This document shows positions 43,859 to 57,374 of a stretch of 64,000 nucleotides of DNA, in pieces. The stretch is from Nageia nagi (taxonomy: Eukaryota; Pinophyta), in the NCBI GenBank assembly GCA_050084985.1, contig JBITNC010000001.1, positions 191,332,001 through 191,396,000 of the forward strand, given 5' to 3'. The translations under genes and the position numbers were made by a program. The notes below the pieces were generated by a model. It was not told the origin of the DNA and searched no databases. It worked only from the letters and a program-made list of their open reading frames with translations. Position 1 is the stretch's first letter. The number at the start of each line of letters is the position of its first letter.

Positions 43859-45853
43859 AATTGGCATAACTTTATAAGTTAGAGTTATCTAGAAGAAAAT
43901 TGGCAAGTCTTTCAACTACATTTTGAGAGAATATTCAACAATGAGATATTGGAAGTAGAACTATGGATCATGTGATTACACAGTGTTGGATTTGAATAAT
44001 GAAGTTATTTATTTTAAAACTTTTAGTTGTCGTTGAACATTGGTAATTGAGAAGTAGTTTCAGACCTGATATTTTGTTGATCTTTGACTGTTTGTGAGCT
44101 TTAGAGCTCTTAGTGTAGATGCTGTTAAAGATTTTACTATATCATACAAGTTAACTATGGTTGTACTCCATTTATTTTTTGATCAATAATAAAATCAAAG
44201 TTCTTTAAAGTTGATGTTTCCCTACGTTGGGATTTATCACTACAAATATTATTATTTTATATCTAGATATGGATTTTACAAGGTATATTTTGGTACCTTT
44301 TCATAATCAGTAAGTTTACAATCACATATTTCAGCGCTGGCACTGTTTCTAGCATCAACTCTAGGATTTGACATAATTTGGTTAAGCAATTTAAGACACC
44401 ATATTGCTGAATAAAATATAAATTAAATCTATATTTAAATTCTATAGATTATCATAAGTCATTATAAATCATGTTAGAACATTAAAAGATCCTTTCTTTC
44501 ATGAATGCTATCATAGCGTACAAGTTAGAAAGGGGGCATGAAGGAAGCATAAAAAATGTTAGATTCGTGCTAGATCATTCTATCAGTTTTAATTTCAATT
44601 GTACATTTTAGTCCATTTCTATTCTTCTTTGGAATATATAATTTTTGTTTCCACCATTACATATCCAAAGAGGGGTAAATATATAAAAATGATTTGTATA
44701 TATTTAAAAATCATATTTATGATTATCCAAAAAATCAAAGATATAAAAGATAATTATTTTAAATACTCACTAGCCATGTACTAGTCAAGCCTAACTATCC
44801 ATAATCATTCTAATGCTTGCAAAATGTAATGAAAGCTTTTGAAGTAAATTCACCTCTGTTGTGCTTGCACAACACACCCCAAAATACAAGATTTTGGGAC
44901 CCTATTTTTGCAAAGGCAATGAGATGCATTGCCTAGAGTTTGGCCTTAGGTGATAGAGAGTTGATTTTGATGCAATATAGAGATGATATCGGGAAGCAAT
45001 ACATGAAGTTTATTTGTCAAAGACCTTGAAGCGATTTAGAGCATCCAGTCACCAATTTTGGAGCCAAGGAACCATTATTTGAGCGACATCACCAAAGAAC
45101 AAGATTTTTGGGTTTTGAATGAGGCCTATGGAGATGGTTCATTTTTCAAAGCTTGCCAGAGTTGGAAAATGAAGATACAATCTAGTAATGGACCTTGTTT
45201 CAGGCAAGTTTAGGCTTGGAAATTTTGGAATTCGACCAAGTTTGCTCCTTCTCAAGCCTAGGCATAATTTTCAAGGCTTTGATGACATCAAAGCCTAGGA
45301 ATTGGCACCAAAGGAAAATAGGGTGCATTTTGGATAAAATTGGATTGAATTTTCGAGAAAGCCTAGCTATGAAGGGTCAAATTCTAAGCATGTTTGGGCT
45401 TGGAAATTTGTGAATTGTATCAAAATTGCACCAAGGAGAGATAGGCACATGTTTTGGGAGTTTGAGGCCACCAAAGAGAAAAAATTGGCACCTAGGCTCA
45501 AAGTACTTGTTTTTCACATAATTTTGATTCCAATTTCAAGGACATTGTAAGATGGAGGCAAAATGAGGCAAGTTTGCTCTTGGAATTTTTAAAAAGATCA
45601 AAATCTATGTCCAAGGCACATAGGTGCATGTTTTGAGGGATTGACTTCATCAAAGCCAAAAATTTGGCGCTTGGATCCAATTGCACTAAAAATGATCAAA
45701 TTTTGACTTTGTCAAATCAAAATTTGGAGACATGGGTATTGCGAGCAATGCAAAGTTTAACAAGTTTAACCTTGGAGGTTTCCAAAATGGACCAAAATCA
45801 CTTCCCCCAAGCATAGGTGCAGATTTTCATGCTTTGCCATCATCAAACACAAA
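43859..45853. repeat. R1 fragment in beta, second piece
   Basis: Resumes at the equivalent of about 59938 (2563 in alpha), so about 1.83 kb of R1 is missing at the 43858/43859 junction. It then runs through the ~185-bp array until the equivalent of 61920, where it is joined to satellite DNA. Confidence 0.9.
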
Positions 45854-46671
45854 GACATAAACTAATTTTTAATCTATTTCCATAATATATTTGTAGTCCA
45901 TTTTATAAATATATAAATACAATATGTATATGCCAACTTAAAAAAAAATCGATACTTTATCTTGTTAAAAATAAAATACACAATAGAAATTGTTATTGTA
46001 TTATAAATACCAAACTTCATCATATTCAAAAAACAATGTACAAACCACACACAACCTATCATTTTAAATAGTCTTCTCAAATTAATTATAGAAAAAATAT
46101 TACTTTAAATTATATTAGTAATAATTAATTTTTTTTTGTTTCATCAATACATGCAATTTATGTGATTATTATGATTTGTGTCAAAAATTGTATCAATATG
46201 CAATTATTAATTTAAAATTAAAAATATTAAATAACAAAAAACATTTAACTTATGCTACAATATATTATAACAAAACATTTAACTTTTTTACAAAATATCA
46301 AATATTTATGTTTCAATATCAAACATATAACAAACACAAAAGGTTTAAAATTAATTTTCAATTAATTTTTTATTTATGACAATCATTTTGTAGTCCATTC
46401 ACATGATCCATTTAATAGGATTTATTTATTGTAAATGCAAGTCTTTTGAATTTAATCCACATCTTTTATACATCCATCCAATAATAAATAATAATAATCA
46501 TTAATTTAGATTAAAAATATTAGTTATTTTTTATTATAAATAATACAAATTCACATCACAATAAAAAACAAAATTTAAAATAATTTTTAATTTAAACTTA
46601 ATAAATTAAATATGTAAATAAAAATAAAATCAAAATAGCAGCCAAAAGTGGAAGACACAACCCTAAAGGAG
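45854..46671. repeat. Extra copy of the satellite tail
   Basis: Third copy of the interval 38965-39780 / 53225-54040. Its variants (TAGTCTTCTC, AAATTAAAAATATTAAAT, CAATTAATTTTTTATT, CCAAAAGTGG) match gamma and not beta. It ends inside the GGAGG palindrome arm, where copia sequence begins. Confidence 0.9.
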
Positions 46672-49367
46672 TTTTCAGAGTTCCTTGAGAAGCATGGAAT
46701 AATTCATCAATATTCAATTCCTCACGCTTCATAGCAAAAAGAAAGAATAGAGTACTGAAGGAGATGGCTAGTTGTATGATGCATTCTAGGGACTTACCTC
46801 CTATCTTTTGGCCTGATGTAATCAATTATGCTAACTACATCCAAAATCAAACTCCTCATTGGGCACTTGATCATATGAATCCTGAAGAGGCTTCGAGTGG
46901 AACCAAGCCAAATGTGTCATGCTTTAGGGTGTTTAGTGGTCATGCTTGGGCCTTCATTCTAAGGATTAAGCATAAGGCCTTAGAAAAGAAGAGCAAACCT
47001 CTCATCTTTTTTCGCTATAATGAGGATATGAAGGCGTATTGATTGATTGATCATGATACCCATGATCTTTTCTTCCACACTCATCTTCCTAATTCTCCCT
47101 CTTCATCTCCTTCCTCAGTCTTATTTGACTCTTACCACACATCTTTTGAGGTCTTTCATATAAAGGATATCTTGAGGTTGTTTCTCCTATAACAACTATT
47201 GATACTCCTACACCTGCAGTTGCTACTATTCCTATTGATATTGTATATTCTTCCATTACTGATAATCACATGCCCATATGGGCTCACTCTACACTTAAGG
47301 ATGCAACACCCTTCATCAAGGATCTCCCTCCTTCCTACTGCTATTCCATCAGTTCTATTCTTGTTGGTTAGGCACATCCAAGTGATCCATATATTATTTT
47401 AGAGGCTTATGGTATTCCAGAGTGGGATGATGCCATGGCGATTGAGTATTCTTTCTTGTTGAAGAATAATACTTGGGAGTTTATTTCTCTACCCCATGGG
47501 AGGAAGTTTATTTGGTGTAAATGGGTGTACCAAACCATGTATGCAGTTGATGGTTCTATTGACAAGTATAAGGCTCATCTTGTTGCCAAGGGCTTCTCAT
47601 AGGTTGAGGTGATTGACTACTCTAAGACCTTTGCTCCTATGGCCAATATGGATTCAATTCACCTTGTATTTACTCTTATTGTTTCTTAGGGATGGTTAGT
47701 TTTTTAGATGGATGTGAAGAGCACCTTTTTGCATGATGATTTGCATGAGCAGATCTACATGGAGAATTCTATCAATTTTTTCTAGGATTCCTCATTTGTT
47801 TGTAGGCTTAGAAAATCTCTTTATGGCCTCAATCAAGCTTCTCGAGCATGGTATGATAACGTGGACTATTTTCTCCTCTCCATTAATTTTGTACAATGTT
47901 TCTTTCACCCTATAATCTATATATGGATACATGGAGCAAATACTATTATTTTGGTGTTGTATATTGATGATCTTCTTCTCACAGACACCTCCCACTCTCA
48001 TATTTAGATAGTTTAGCAGGCTCTCTCTAAAAGATTTGAGATGGTAGATCTTAGAATTACCGATTACTTTTTTAGTTTTTAGATGACAAATAGATTCATG
48101 GATTTTCATATCTTAGTAGAAGTATGCCTTGGATCTTCTTTAGCAGTTTAGGATGGTAGATTGTAATCCTTCTTTGACACCTTTTCAGAGTGGGGTGACT
48201 TTGAATTCCACTTGCACTTTATCGCTATGTGATGCTACTGTATATCGCTAATTGGTTGGGAGTCTTATATATCTCACCCATACTCGACTAGATATTTCAT
48301 ATGTAGTTGGGCGTATTTCTCTATTTGCATAGACCCCTCATGAATCTCATTGGTAGGTAGCCAAGAGGATTCTTTGATATGTGAGGGGCACTACCCACTC
48401 TAGTCTACATTACACGAGAGGTGATCTGGTATTGAGTGGATATACAAATTCTGATTGGGTTAGTTCTTATGATGATCATCATTCCACTTCTAGTTATGTA
48501 TTTTATCTTGGTACTTCTCGCATAGCTTAGTTGTGCAAGAAGTAGTAGGCTATTTCATTATCATCAATTAAGGTAGAGTATAGAGCATTTATTTATTCAA
48601 GTTAGGAGGAACTTTAGCTTCAATAGTTGTTAGAGGAGTTTGGCTACCCCTAGTATCGAACCATAGTTCTTTGGTGTGACGATCTTAGTGCGATTCATAT
48701 TTTGTGCAATCTTGTTGAGAATCAATGTACCAAACACATTAAGGTCCACATGCACTTCATCCATCAACATATTCAAAATCACATTCTTATCTTAGAGTAC
48801 ATTCCTACAAAGCAACATATCACAAACATCTTCACTAAATCCTTACATCACTTCGCTTCCTTGAGTTGCATGGCTTGCTTAGGGTGAAGGAAGTTATCCT
48901 TGGGAGGTGTTGATGAGTACATCTTCCTCAGCATCCTCCTACCATGAGATGGCTTTTTCTCCATGTGTTTTCTCATCATCTTTTAGTAGATTCTTTGCAC
49001 ATATTGTACATGAGTACCTGATCAAACCTTGTTGTTAGGACTCATTTTTTATGGATGTGCCACTTTATCCCTTTGTTCACTTAAGGGTGGCTGTTAGAGT
49101 ATTAAGTTCACTTAGGAGTATTTTATTCATTTCCTAGGTTTTATTATTTCTAGCTAGTCTATTGTGGTGATAACCACTTTCTTGTCACTTTGTGCATTTT
49201 TACCTTCACACATGGTTAGGATGCTATTGTACAAGCTTGTATTTTCCCTATTTATTTGGGCTCCATTCTCATTTCAGCTAGATCAATTTCGAGCATTACA
49301 GTTTCTCTTCTTTATTTTATGATGTGCAATTTCCTTTTTTGGGCTTATTTTCTTGCAAATCTTCACA
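46672..49367 (+). mobile_element. Ty1/copia remnant (gamma), integrase end to 3' LTR
   Basis: Copy of 32421-35134, so it starts inside the integrase core. MASCMMHSRDLPPIFWPDVI, FRVFSGHAWAFI, then RT with the catalytic box YIDD (47960-47971) where beta has YVDD (GTT to ATT), RNase H and NIFTKSLHHFASL. Most TAG stops are shared with beta, so predate the duplication. SLYGLNQASRAWYD keeps the arginine codon lost in beta. The linker near 47085 lacks a short segment present in beta (about 32840). Confidence 0.9.
49092..49367 (+). repeat. 3' LTR of the copia gamma remnant
   Basis: TGTTAGAGTATTAAG ... AATCTTCACA, 276 bp, preceded by AAGGGTGGC. Counterpart of 34859-35134. Confidence 0.75.
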
Positions 49368-52300
49368 TTCTTTCCCTCCCCTTCCTCACATCCTCATTCT
49401 CCTCCCATTCACCCCTTTAGGTTCTCCCCCCTCCCATTCACCACTTTACCAAAATATTTAACTTATGCTTCAATGTCTCATAGCAAGAATATTTAAATTT
49501 CTTACAAAATATTTAAGTATTTATCATAATCTTCAATTGTATTCATAAAAAATAAGTGATTCCTTGTAAAGACATAAATTAATTTTTTTATTTACTTACA
49601 TAATATTTTTGTAGTCTATTTTACAAATATATAAATACAAAACATATGCCAACTTCAGGAAAATGATACCTTATCTTGTTATTTTATTTTACAAGTTTAA
49701 ACAATTTAAAAATAAATAAATTATAAAAAATATTTCAAAAAATACCAAATCATCTCCTCCTTTCCCCTTCCACTTCTCCCCTTCTCTCCCTCCCCTTACC
49801 TCGTTCCCCTTTCTTCTCCTCTCCTCCCATTCATCTCTTTACCTTCTCCTTCCCCTTCTACCTCCCCACTTCTTCCTTCCTTCTATTCACTCTTTTATAA
49901 AAAATATTTATCTTATGCTTTAATATATCATAACAAGGATATTTAAATTTCTTCCAAAATATCAAGCATTTATTACTAATTATATATAATAACACAAAAA
50001 GTTCTAAAATTATTCTTCAATTGTATTCATAAAAAATTAAATGATTCATTGCAAAGATGTAACCTAATTTTTTTATTTATTTGTATAAAATTTTTGTAGT
50101 TCATTTTACAAATACATAAATACAAAATATATGTCAACTTCAAGAAAATTGTATCTTATCTTATTATTTCAATACATATTATTAATTTATAATTAATAAA
50201 AGTAAGTAACAAAAAATATTTAACTTATGCTTCGATGTATGATAATAAGAATATTTAACTTTGATATACAAAATATTTTTATCACTAATATATATACAAA
50301 CAAAAAAGATTCAAAAATAATCTTCAATTGTATTCATAAAATATTAAATGATTCCTTATAAGGATGTAAATTAATTTTTTATTTATTTACATAATATTTT
50401 TGTAGTCCATTATACAAATATATAAATACAAAATATATGCCAACTTCAAAAAAAATGTATTTTACATATCATTTTATTTTATAAGTTTAAACAATTTAAA
50501 AATAAATAAACAATAGAAATTTTTTCAATAATTATTATCCTCTTTTCTCTTTCCATTTCTTCCCTTCTCTCCCTCCCATTCCCCTCTCTCCTCCCCCATT
50601 CACCCTTTTACCTTCTCCCCCCTCCTCACTTCTTCCTTCTTCCCTCCTCAATTCATCCTTTTACTCAAATATTTAACTTATGCTTCAATGTATTATAACA
50701 AGAATATTTAAAATTCTTACAAAATATTAAGTATTTAATATATATAACAAACATAAAAAATTCAAAATTTAATCTTCAATTGTATTCATAAAAAATTAAA
50801 TGATTAATTGCAAAGATGTAAATTATTTTTTTATTAATTTATATAATATTTTTGTAATCTATTTTACAAATATATACATACAAAATACATGCTAACTTTA
50901 AGAAAATGGTACCTTATCTTATTGTTATTTTATTTTATAAATTTAAATAATTTTAAAATAAATAAACAATAGAAATTATTTCAATAAATACCAAAGCACC
51001 CATCCCCTCCTTCCTTCCCCATTCAACTTCTCACCTGCTCTCCCTCCCTTTCACTCATTCCCCCTTCTCCTCCCCTACTCACTTTCGCCTCTCTACCTTC
51101 TTTCCCATCCCCACTTCTCCCTCCTCCCATTCACTCAATTACCAAAAATATTTAACTTATTCTTTAATGTATCATAACAAGAATATTTAATTTTTTTTGT
51201 GAAATATCAAGTATTTATCACTATATATATAAAATAAATACAAAAGGTTCAAAAATTAATCTTCAATTGTATTCATAAAAGAATAAGTGATTCATTGCAA
51301 AGATGTAAACTATTTATTTATTAATTTGCATAATATTTTTGTTATCAATTTTACAAATATAAAAATACAAAATATATGTCAACTTCAAAAAAATGGTACT
51401 TTATCTTATTGTATCAATATTCAACTATTAATTTGTAATTAAGAAAATTAAGTAATAAAAAATATTTAACTTATATTTTAATGTATGATAACAAGAATAT
51501 TTAACTTTGATGTACAAAATATTTTTATCACTAATATATATACAAACACAAAAGGTTCAAAAATGAATTTTCATAAAAACATTTAGTGATTCATCGTAAA
51601 GATGTAAATTATTTTTTTTTTATTTACATAATATTTTTATTATATTATACAAATATATAAATACAAAATATATGCTAGAAAATATTTAATTTTTTAATTT
51701 AACTTATCATTTTATTTTATAAGTTCAAATAATTTAAAAATAAATAAACAATTGAAATTGTTTCAAAGTTATTTCAATAAATAGTAAAGTACCCATCTGC
51801 TCCTCCCTTCCCCTTCCACTTCTCTCCTTTTCTCTTTCCCATTCCCCCTTCTCCTCACCTCCACACATTTACGTTCTCCCTCATCCCCACTTTTCCTCTC
51901 CTTCTATTTGCCCCTTTATAAAAATCGTTTAACTTATGCTTCAATGTATCATAACAAGAATATTTAAATTGCTTAAAAAAGTATCAAGTATTTATCACTA
52001 ATTTAAATGATTCATTGGAAAGATGCAAACTATTTTTTTATTTATTTGCATAATACTTTTGTAATCCATTTTACAAATATATAAATACAAAATATATGCC
52101 TTCAAAAAAATGGTACCTTATCTTATTATTATTTTATTTTACGAGTTTAAGCAATTTTAAAATAAAATATACAATAGAAATTAATATTTTGTTATATATA
52201 ATGTACAAACACATTCAATCTTATCAATTTAAATAGTTTTCTCAAATTAATTATAGAAAAAAATATTAATTTAATTAAATTATTAACAATTAATTATTTT

Positions 52301-54030
52301 TTTCATTTCAATACATACAATTTATGTGATTATTATGATTTGTGTTAAAAATTGTATCAATATGTAATTATTAATTTATAATTAAAAAAATATAACCAAA
52401 ATTATTTAACAAAAATTTAACTTTCTTACAAAACATCAAGTATTTATCAATAATATATATAACAAACACAAAAGGTTCAAAAATTAATCTTCAATTGTAT
52501 TCATAAAAAATTAATTATCTCATTGCAAAGATATAAATTAATTTTTTATTTATTTGCATAACATTTTTGTAGTCTATTTTATAAATACAAAATATATATC
52601 ACCTTTAAAAAAATGGTATCTTATCTTGTTGTATCAATATACACCTATTAATTTAAGAAAAATAAGTAACCAAAATATTTAAATTATCCTTCAATGTATG
52701 ATAACAAGCATACTTAAGTTTGATGTACAATATATTTTTTATCACTAATATGTATACAAACATAAAAAGTTCAAATATTTTATTTATTTACATAATATTT
52801 TTTAGTCCATTACACAAATTTATTAAATACAAAATATATGCCAACTTCAAGAAAATTGTTCTTTAACTTGTCATTTTATTTTACAAGTTTAAATAATTTA
52901 AAAATAAATAAACAATAAAAATTGTTTCAAAATTATTTCAATAAATACCACAGTACCCATCACCTCCTCCCTTCCACTTCCACTTCTCCCCTCCTTTCCC
53001 TCCTATTCCCCCTTCTCCTTCCATTCATTGCTTTAGCTTCTCCCATGTCCCCACTTCTCCCATTCGCCCTTTTACCCAAAATGTTTAATTTATGCTTCAA
53101 TGTATCATAACAAGAATATTTAAATTTCTTACAAAATATCAAGTATTTATCACTATAATATATAACATAAAAGTTTCAAAAATTAATTTTCAATTGTATT
53201 CATAAAAATTAATTGATTCATTACAAAGATGTAAACTAATTTTTTATCTATTTGCATAATATATTTGTAGTCCATTTTACAAATATATAAATACAATATA
53301 TATATGCCAACTTAAAAAAAATTGATACTTATCTTGTTAAAAATAAAATACACAATAGAAATTGTTATTGTATTATAAATACCAAACTTCATCATATTCA
53401 AAAAACAATGTACAAACCACACACAACCTATCATTTTAAATAGTCTTCTCAAATTAATTATAGAAAAAATATTACTTTAAATTATATTAGTAATAAATTT
53501 TTTTTTTTTTTGTTTCATCAATACATGCAATTTATGTGATTATTATGATTTGTGTCAAAAATTGTATCAATATGCAATTATTAATTTAAAATTAAAAATA
53601 TTAAATAACAAAAAACATTTAACTTATGCTACAATATATTATAACACAACATTTAACTTTTTTACAAAATATCAAATATTTATGTTTCAATATCAAACAT
53701 ATAACAAACACAAAAGGTTTAAAATTAATTTTCAATTAATTTTTTATTTATGACAATTATTTTGTAGTCCATTCACATGATCCATTTAATAGGATTTATT
53801 TATTGTAAATGCAAGTCTTTTGAATTTAATCCACATCTTTTATACATCCATCCAATAATAAATAATAATAATCATTAATTTAGATTAAAAATATTAGTTA
53901 TTTTTTATTATAAATAATACAAATTCACATCACAATAAAAAACAAAATTTAAAATGATTTTTAATTTAAACTTAATAAATTAAATATGTAAATAAAAATA
54001 AAATCAAAATAGCAGCCAAAAGTGGAAGAC
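49368..54030. repeat. Complex AT/CT-rich satellite array, gamma copy
   Basis: Unit-by-unit counterpart of 35135-39770 with CT-rich blocks at about 49370, 49752, 50532, 51000, 51795 and 52965. The order of long and short units is conserved, so the array was duplicated as a block. A segment (about 52937-52965, ending CAATAAATACCACAGTACCC) is present here but missing from beta near 38706. Confidence 0.85.
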
Positions 54031-54096
54031 ACAACCCTAAAGGAGGTTATGGCCATCCTCCTTTAAGGTTTTATGAGGGGTTTACCACCCCTCCGA
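54031..54096. repeat. GGAGG/CCTCC palindrome (gamma)
   Basis: AAAGGAGG...CCTCCTTT followed by GAGGGGTTTACCACCCCTC, which is a better palindrome than the beta version. Counterpart of 39771-39836. Confidence 0.7.
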
Positions 54097-54259
54097 AATA
54101 ATTTTTTTTATTAATAAATATTGTTTAAGAGTACATTAAAAAAGAATTTAAGTATTACAAAATCAACATATTATTTTGTGTTACCATGATATTGGTTGAC
54201 AATCTAAAAAAAATAAAAAATTGAAATTATATAAAAATAAATTTCTATCTAAATCTATT

Positions 54260-54282
54260 TATATATATATATATATATATAT
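54260..54282. repeat. Short TA microsatellite (gamma)
   Basis: About 23 bases of TA, against about 66 in beta at 39983-40051. Confidence 0.9.
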
Positions 54283-54904
54283 CCAATAGTTAAAACTTCA
54301 TTACCTGCAAAATGATGATCAACAAAATATTTCATTAGCATTGTAGGAAAATAAAAAATATTTTTTCTTGTATATAAAGAATTACTCATTTCTATTTAAT
54401 TATGGTAAAAAGGATTCTTTATTGCTTGTCAAACTTTAGATAGCCTAATATTCCGATATACAAAATAAACACAATGTCTATTGAACAAAATAATTGTTGG
54501 AGCTCAAGAAAATATTATAAAACTCTTAGTTGAATATATAAATAGATTAAGTGCAAGTTTACTGTAACTAAAATTTATCTGACAAAGGAGATTGTGGTTG
54601 ATGAAAAGAGAATTTGAGGATACAATACTGTTGATAGACTGAATACTTCCAAGCTAACGCAACAAATAATATTCATGTCGATACCTAAGTGCTTGACATG
54701 CCAGAGGTTATCCTTTCCCATATTTTAAAATGCATTAAATTTCAAAAAAGATCGGTTGAAAATCTTGGTTAATATGTAATAGTTTCTGATGTTCGTTGCT
54801 TAATCTAAGGTGTAAATGTACAAATGTCTTCAATATTTGAGTTATCAAGCAGTAGTTAATGTTTTCATGAATCCTACCTTCTTCTGGACTGAGACATTGT
54901 TGTG

Positions 54905-55190
54905 CTTTGAATAATGGTGATGTTGCCTCTCGGAAGACAATTCTTCTATCGGCTCTGGCTAACATTCTCAACAAAGATCTCAAGGTAATTTTCTATGAAT
55001 AAAAATCAATTATATGTGAAGTAGATTGGGTTTTTACGAATAATAATAACATGGTTGTAGTCATAGCTATGAGAGTAATGTGTCCCTTGCGATGGGATCA
55101 CATTCAAAGGATTTTTACATGGGATTGTGTTTTGTCGATAATGAAAAATGTTGTGAATGTTTGAGTTCTGAATTTGGAGCAGTGAATTCG
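54905..55190 (+). pseudogene. ABCG/PDR exon fragment plus intron (gamma)
   Basis: Reads ASRKTILLSALANILNKDLK and ends at 54984 with an intact CTCAAG|GTAATTTT splice donor, so gamma keeps the splice site that beta lost. It has the same Gly to Arg change and the same Walker A deletion as beta. Intron homology continues to about 55186; no downstream exon is present. Confidence 0.7.
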
Positions 55191-55379
55191 TTACATAAGT
55201 TTTATCATTATAAACCAAGTAAATCTATAAGATATTCATATAATAAAAACCGTAGGGATTGGACTCTAATTGGTGCCATTGACATTGATACCAAAAATGA
55301 AGAACAAAAGAACAAACAAAGCAGCAACAGTAGTCAAGCGAGATCAATTCACCTTGCCCAGCAGATACATTTAACTAGA

Positions 55380-55775
55380 AGATTGTTCTAAGTAATAATA
55401 GCTCCACTCAGACCTACAAACCCCTTCAACAGACCTATTACCAGACCCTACCCCTAGGAAAATTCTTGACATATGTCACGATTACAACAGTGTTAATAAA
55501 GGTCATGGAGCTTCCTCCCACAAGTTGGTACAAATACATTTGCCACTCTGCTGGCCTGGCTAATCTACCAATCACAAACAGCCATATCATCAGATATCCA
55601 CATAAATTCAAGGTTGAACCCACACTCAGAACCACACAAGGACCTGAAAACTCGTTGATGAGCCCAACAATTATACCTACATTTAGTCCTAAATCCTTGA
55701 AAAGGCCAACATGTCAATAATTTTTTGATCATACTATAGTGTTGCTTTGATGTGTTGTAGGCCAAAAGGACAACA
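55380..55775 (-). pseudogene. Nodulin-like/NFD4-type MFS fragment (gamma)
   Basis: Counterpart of 41150-41540 with the same T-run frameshift before FKDLG. CGYLMIWLFVIGRLARPAEW, QLVGGSSMTFINTVVIVTYV and GLLKGFVGLSGAIIT are intact. The codon after AIIT is TAG where beta has CAG (near 55389), one more C-to-T change in a CAG context. Confidence 0.8.
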
Positions 55776-57374
55776 TGAAGAAGGAGGTGTTTGCCATCAT
55801 CTATCGGCTTCTAAAGCCCCGAATGACACCGCTGAATTCAGACTCCATCTACACACAGAGCTCACAGACCAAGTTTTGTAAAACCAAACTAGAGATCTAA
55901 TCAATGAACTCTATGAAAGTCCATCAAAGAGGACATGAAAATCAGATTTTTGATTTGCATGTTATAGCTGAAATTGAGAAGATAAAATCAAATAGTGACC
56001 TCCATAAGCCACCAATACTATCGAATGAATGTCATGAATGATATTTTCCAAACTTTTCTTGCATACGCAAGCAAACACGTGCATATTTGAAGATACAACT
56101 TTTTAAAAGTGATAAGCAATAGATTTTTGGTATTTCCATCCTCTTACAACCTTAGCAAACATACTTCTAGCTTGTGCAGCCATGAGAGCTACAGAAGGCC
56201 TGGAGATTGTTTCATAAGATGCTTGATAAAGGAACGTTTTCATCAACTGCAATGATCACAACATGTTCACTAAATGATTTCTTTCTAAAGGCTCTAGGAA
56301 CATTTCAGCCAAAGATCCTCACAGTCAGTAGCTTCATTGGTGCTTAGTTTCCTGGTAACTCCATTGATGTCATTTTGGAAAGAGACATCGATGGAAGCTT
56401 GTGGGAGGCAACATGGATGGTTGGGTGATTTGGAATGTCACAGACGGTCGTATGGCCATATGGGGGATGTAATATTGTAGTAAGAAGGTAGAAGAGACTG
56501 TTCCCATAGGGAGGAGGGTGTACCGGAAGGTCCAGAGTGAGACATGAAGAGTGTGATGGAGATGTTCATTTGAATTTATTTCATATGCGGTAAATATCAT
56601 CTGAACTGACCTGATAAATCTGCTTGTTTGATAACAAATGATCCAGTAACGTTCTAATTGGCTATCTTTTTCAGATCTAAGTCAAAGCATAATCTCAGAT
56701 CAACCATCCTGATAAGACAATGGATTACGAATCATCCAGCCATCCAAACTTAAAATGTATAAAGGACAGTGAATTTAATGATAGTACCGAAGAGCTCTTT
56801 TTTCTTTTTCATTTTGTTTCCTGATAGGGCTTTGATGTAAGTCATCAGCATGGCTTTTTGGATCCTTGGAATTATTTTGTATTGTTTTGTAATTTTAGCC
56901 CCTTGACAGAATATTATATGTATTTAGACCTGATTGTTGGATTTAAATATAGGAGGTTCATTTTCTTGATAACTTTCTTTCTTTCTCTTTAATTGGTCAG
57001 GGGTGTTTACAGGGTTCCAGTTCCTTTACATCCATAATCTTCAGGATTATTGTCTTCTCCAATCTTCAACCTTATCATGCTTGATATTTTTGGCCTTATT
57101 TCCATCTGTCCTGATTTATGTCCTCAACAAATGTCTACATCACAACTAAGCCTTGCTATTATCACTTGTAATGTTATTCGTATACTTTCCTTTATGGGCA
57201 GTAGGTGGTGCTGCAGTTTCAATCTTTGTGTGGGCAATATCAATTATTTATCTCATCCAGAAGTGCTGTTTTTGGCTGTTTGTTGGTAATTTTTGATTTA
57301 CTGTAAATATCGAGTTTTATATATTATAAGCATATTAATAAATTCCAGGTGGTTGGCATGGTCTTAAAAAAAAT

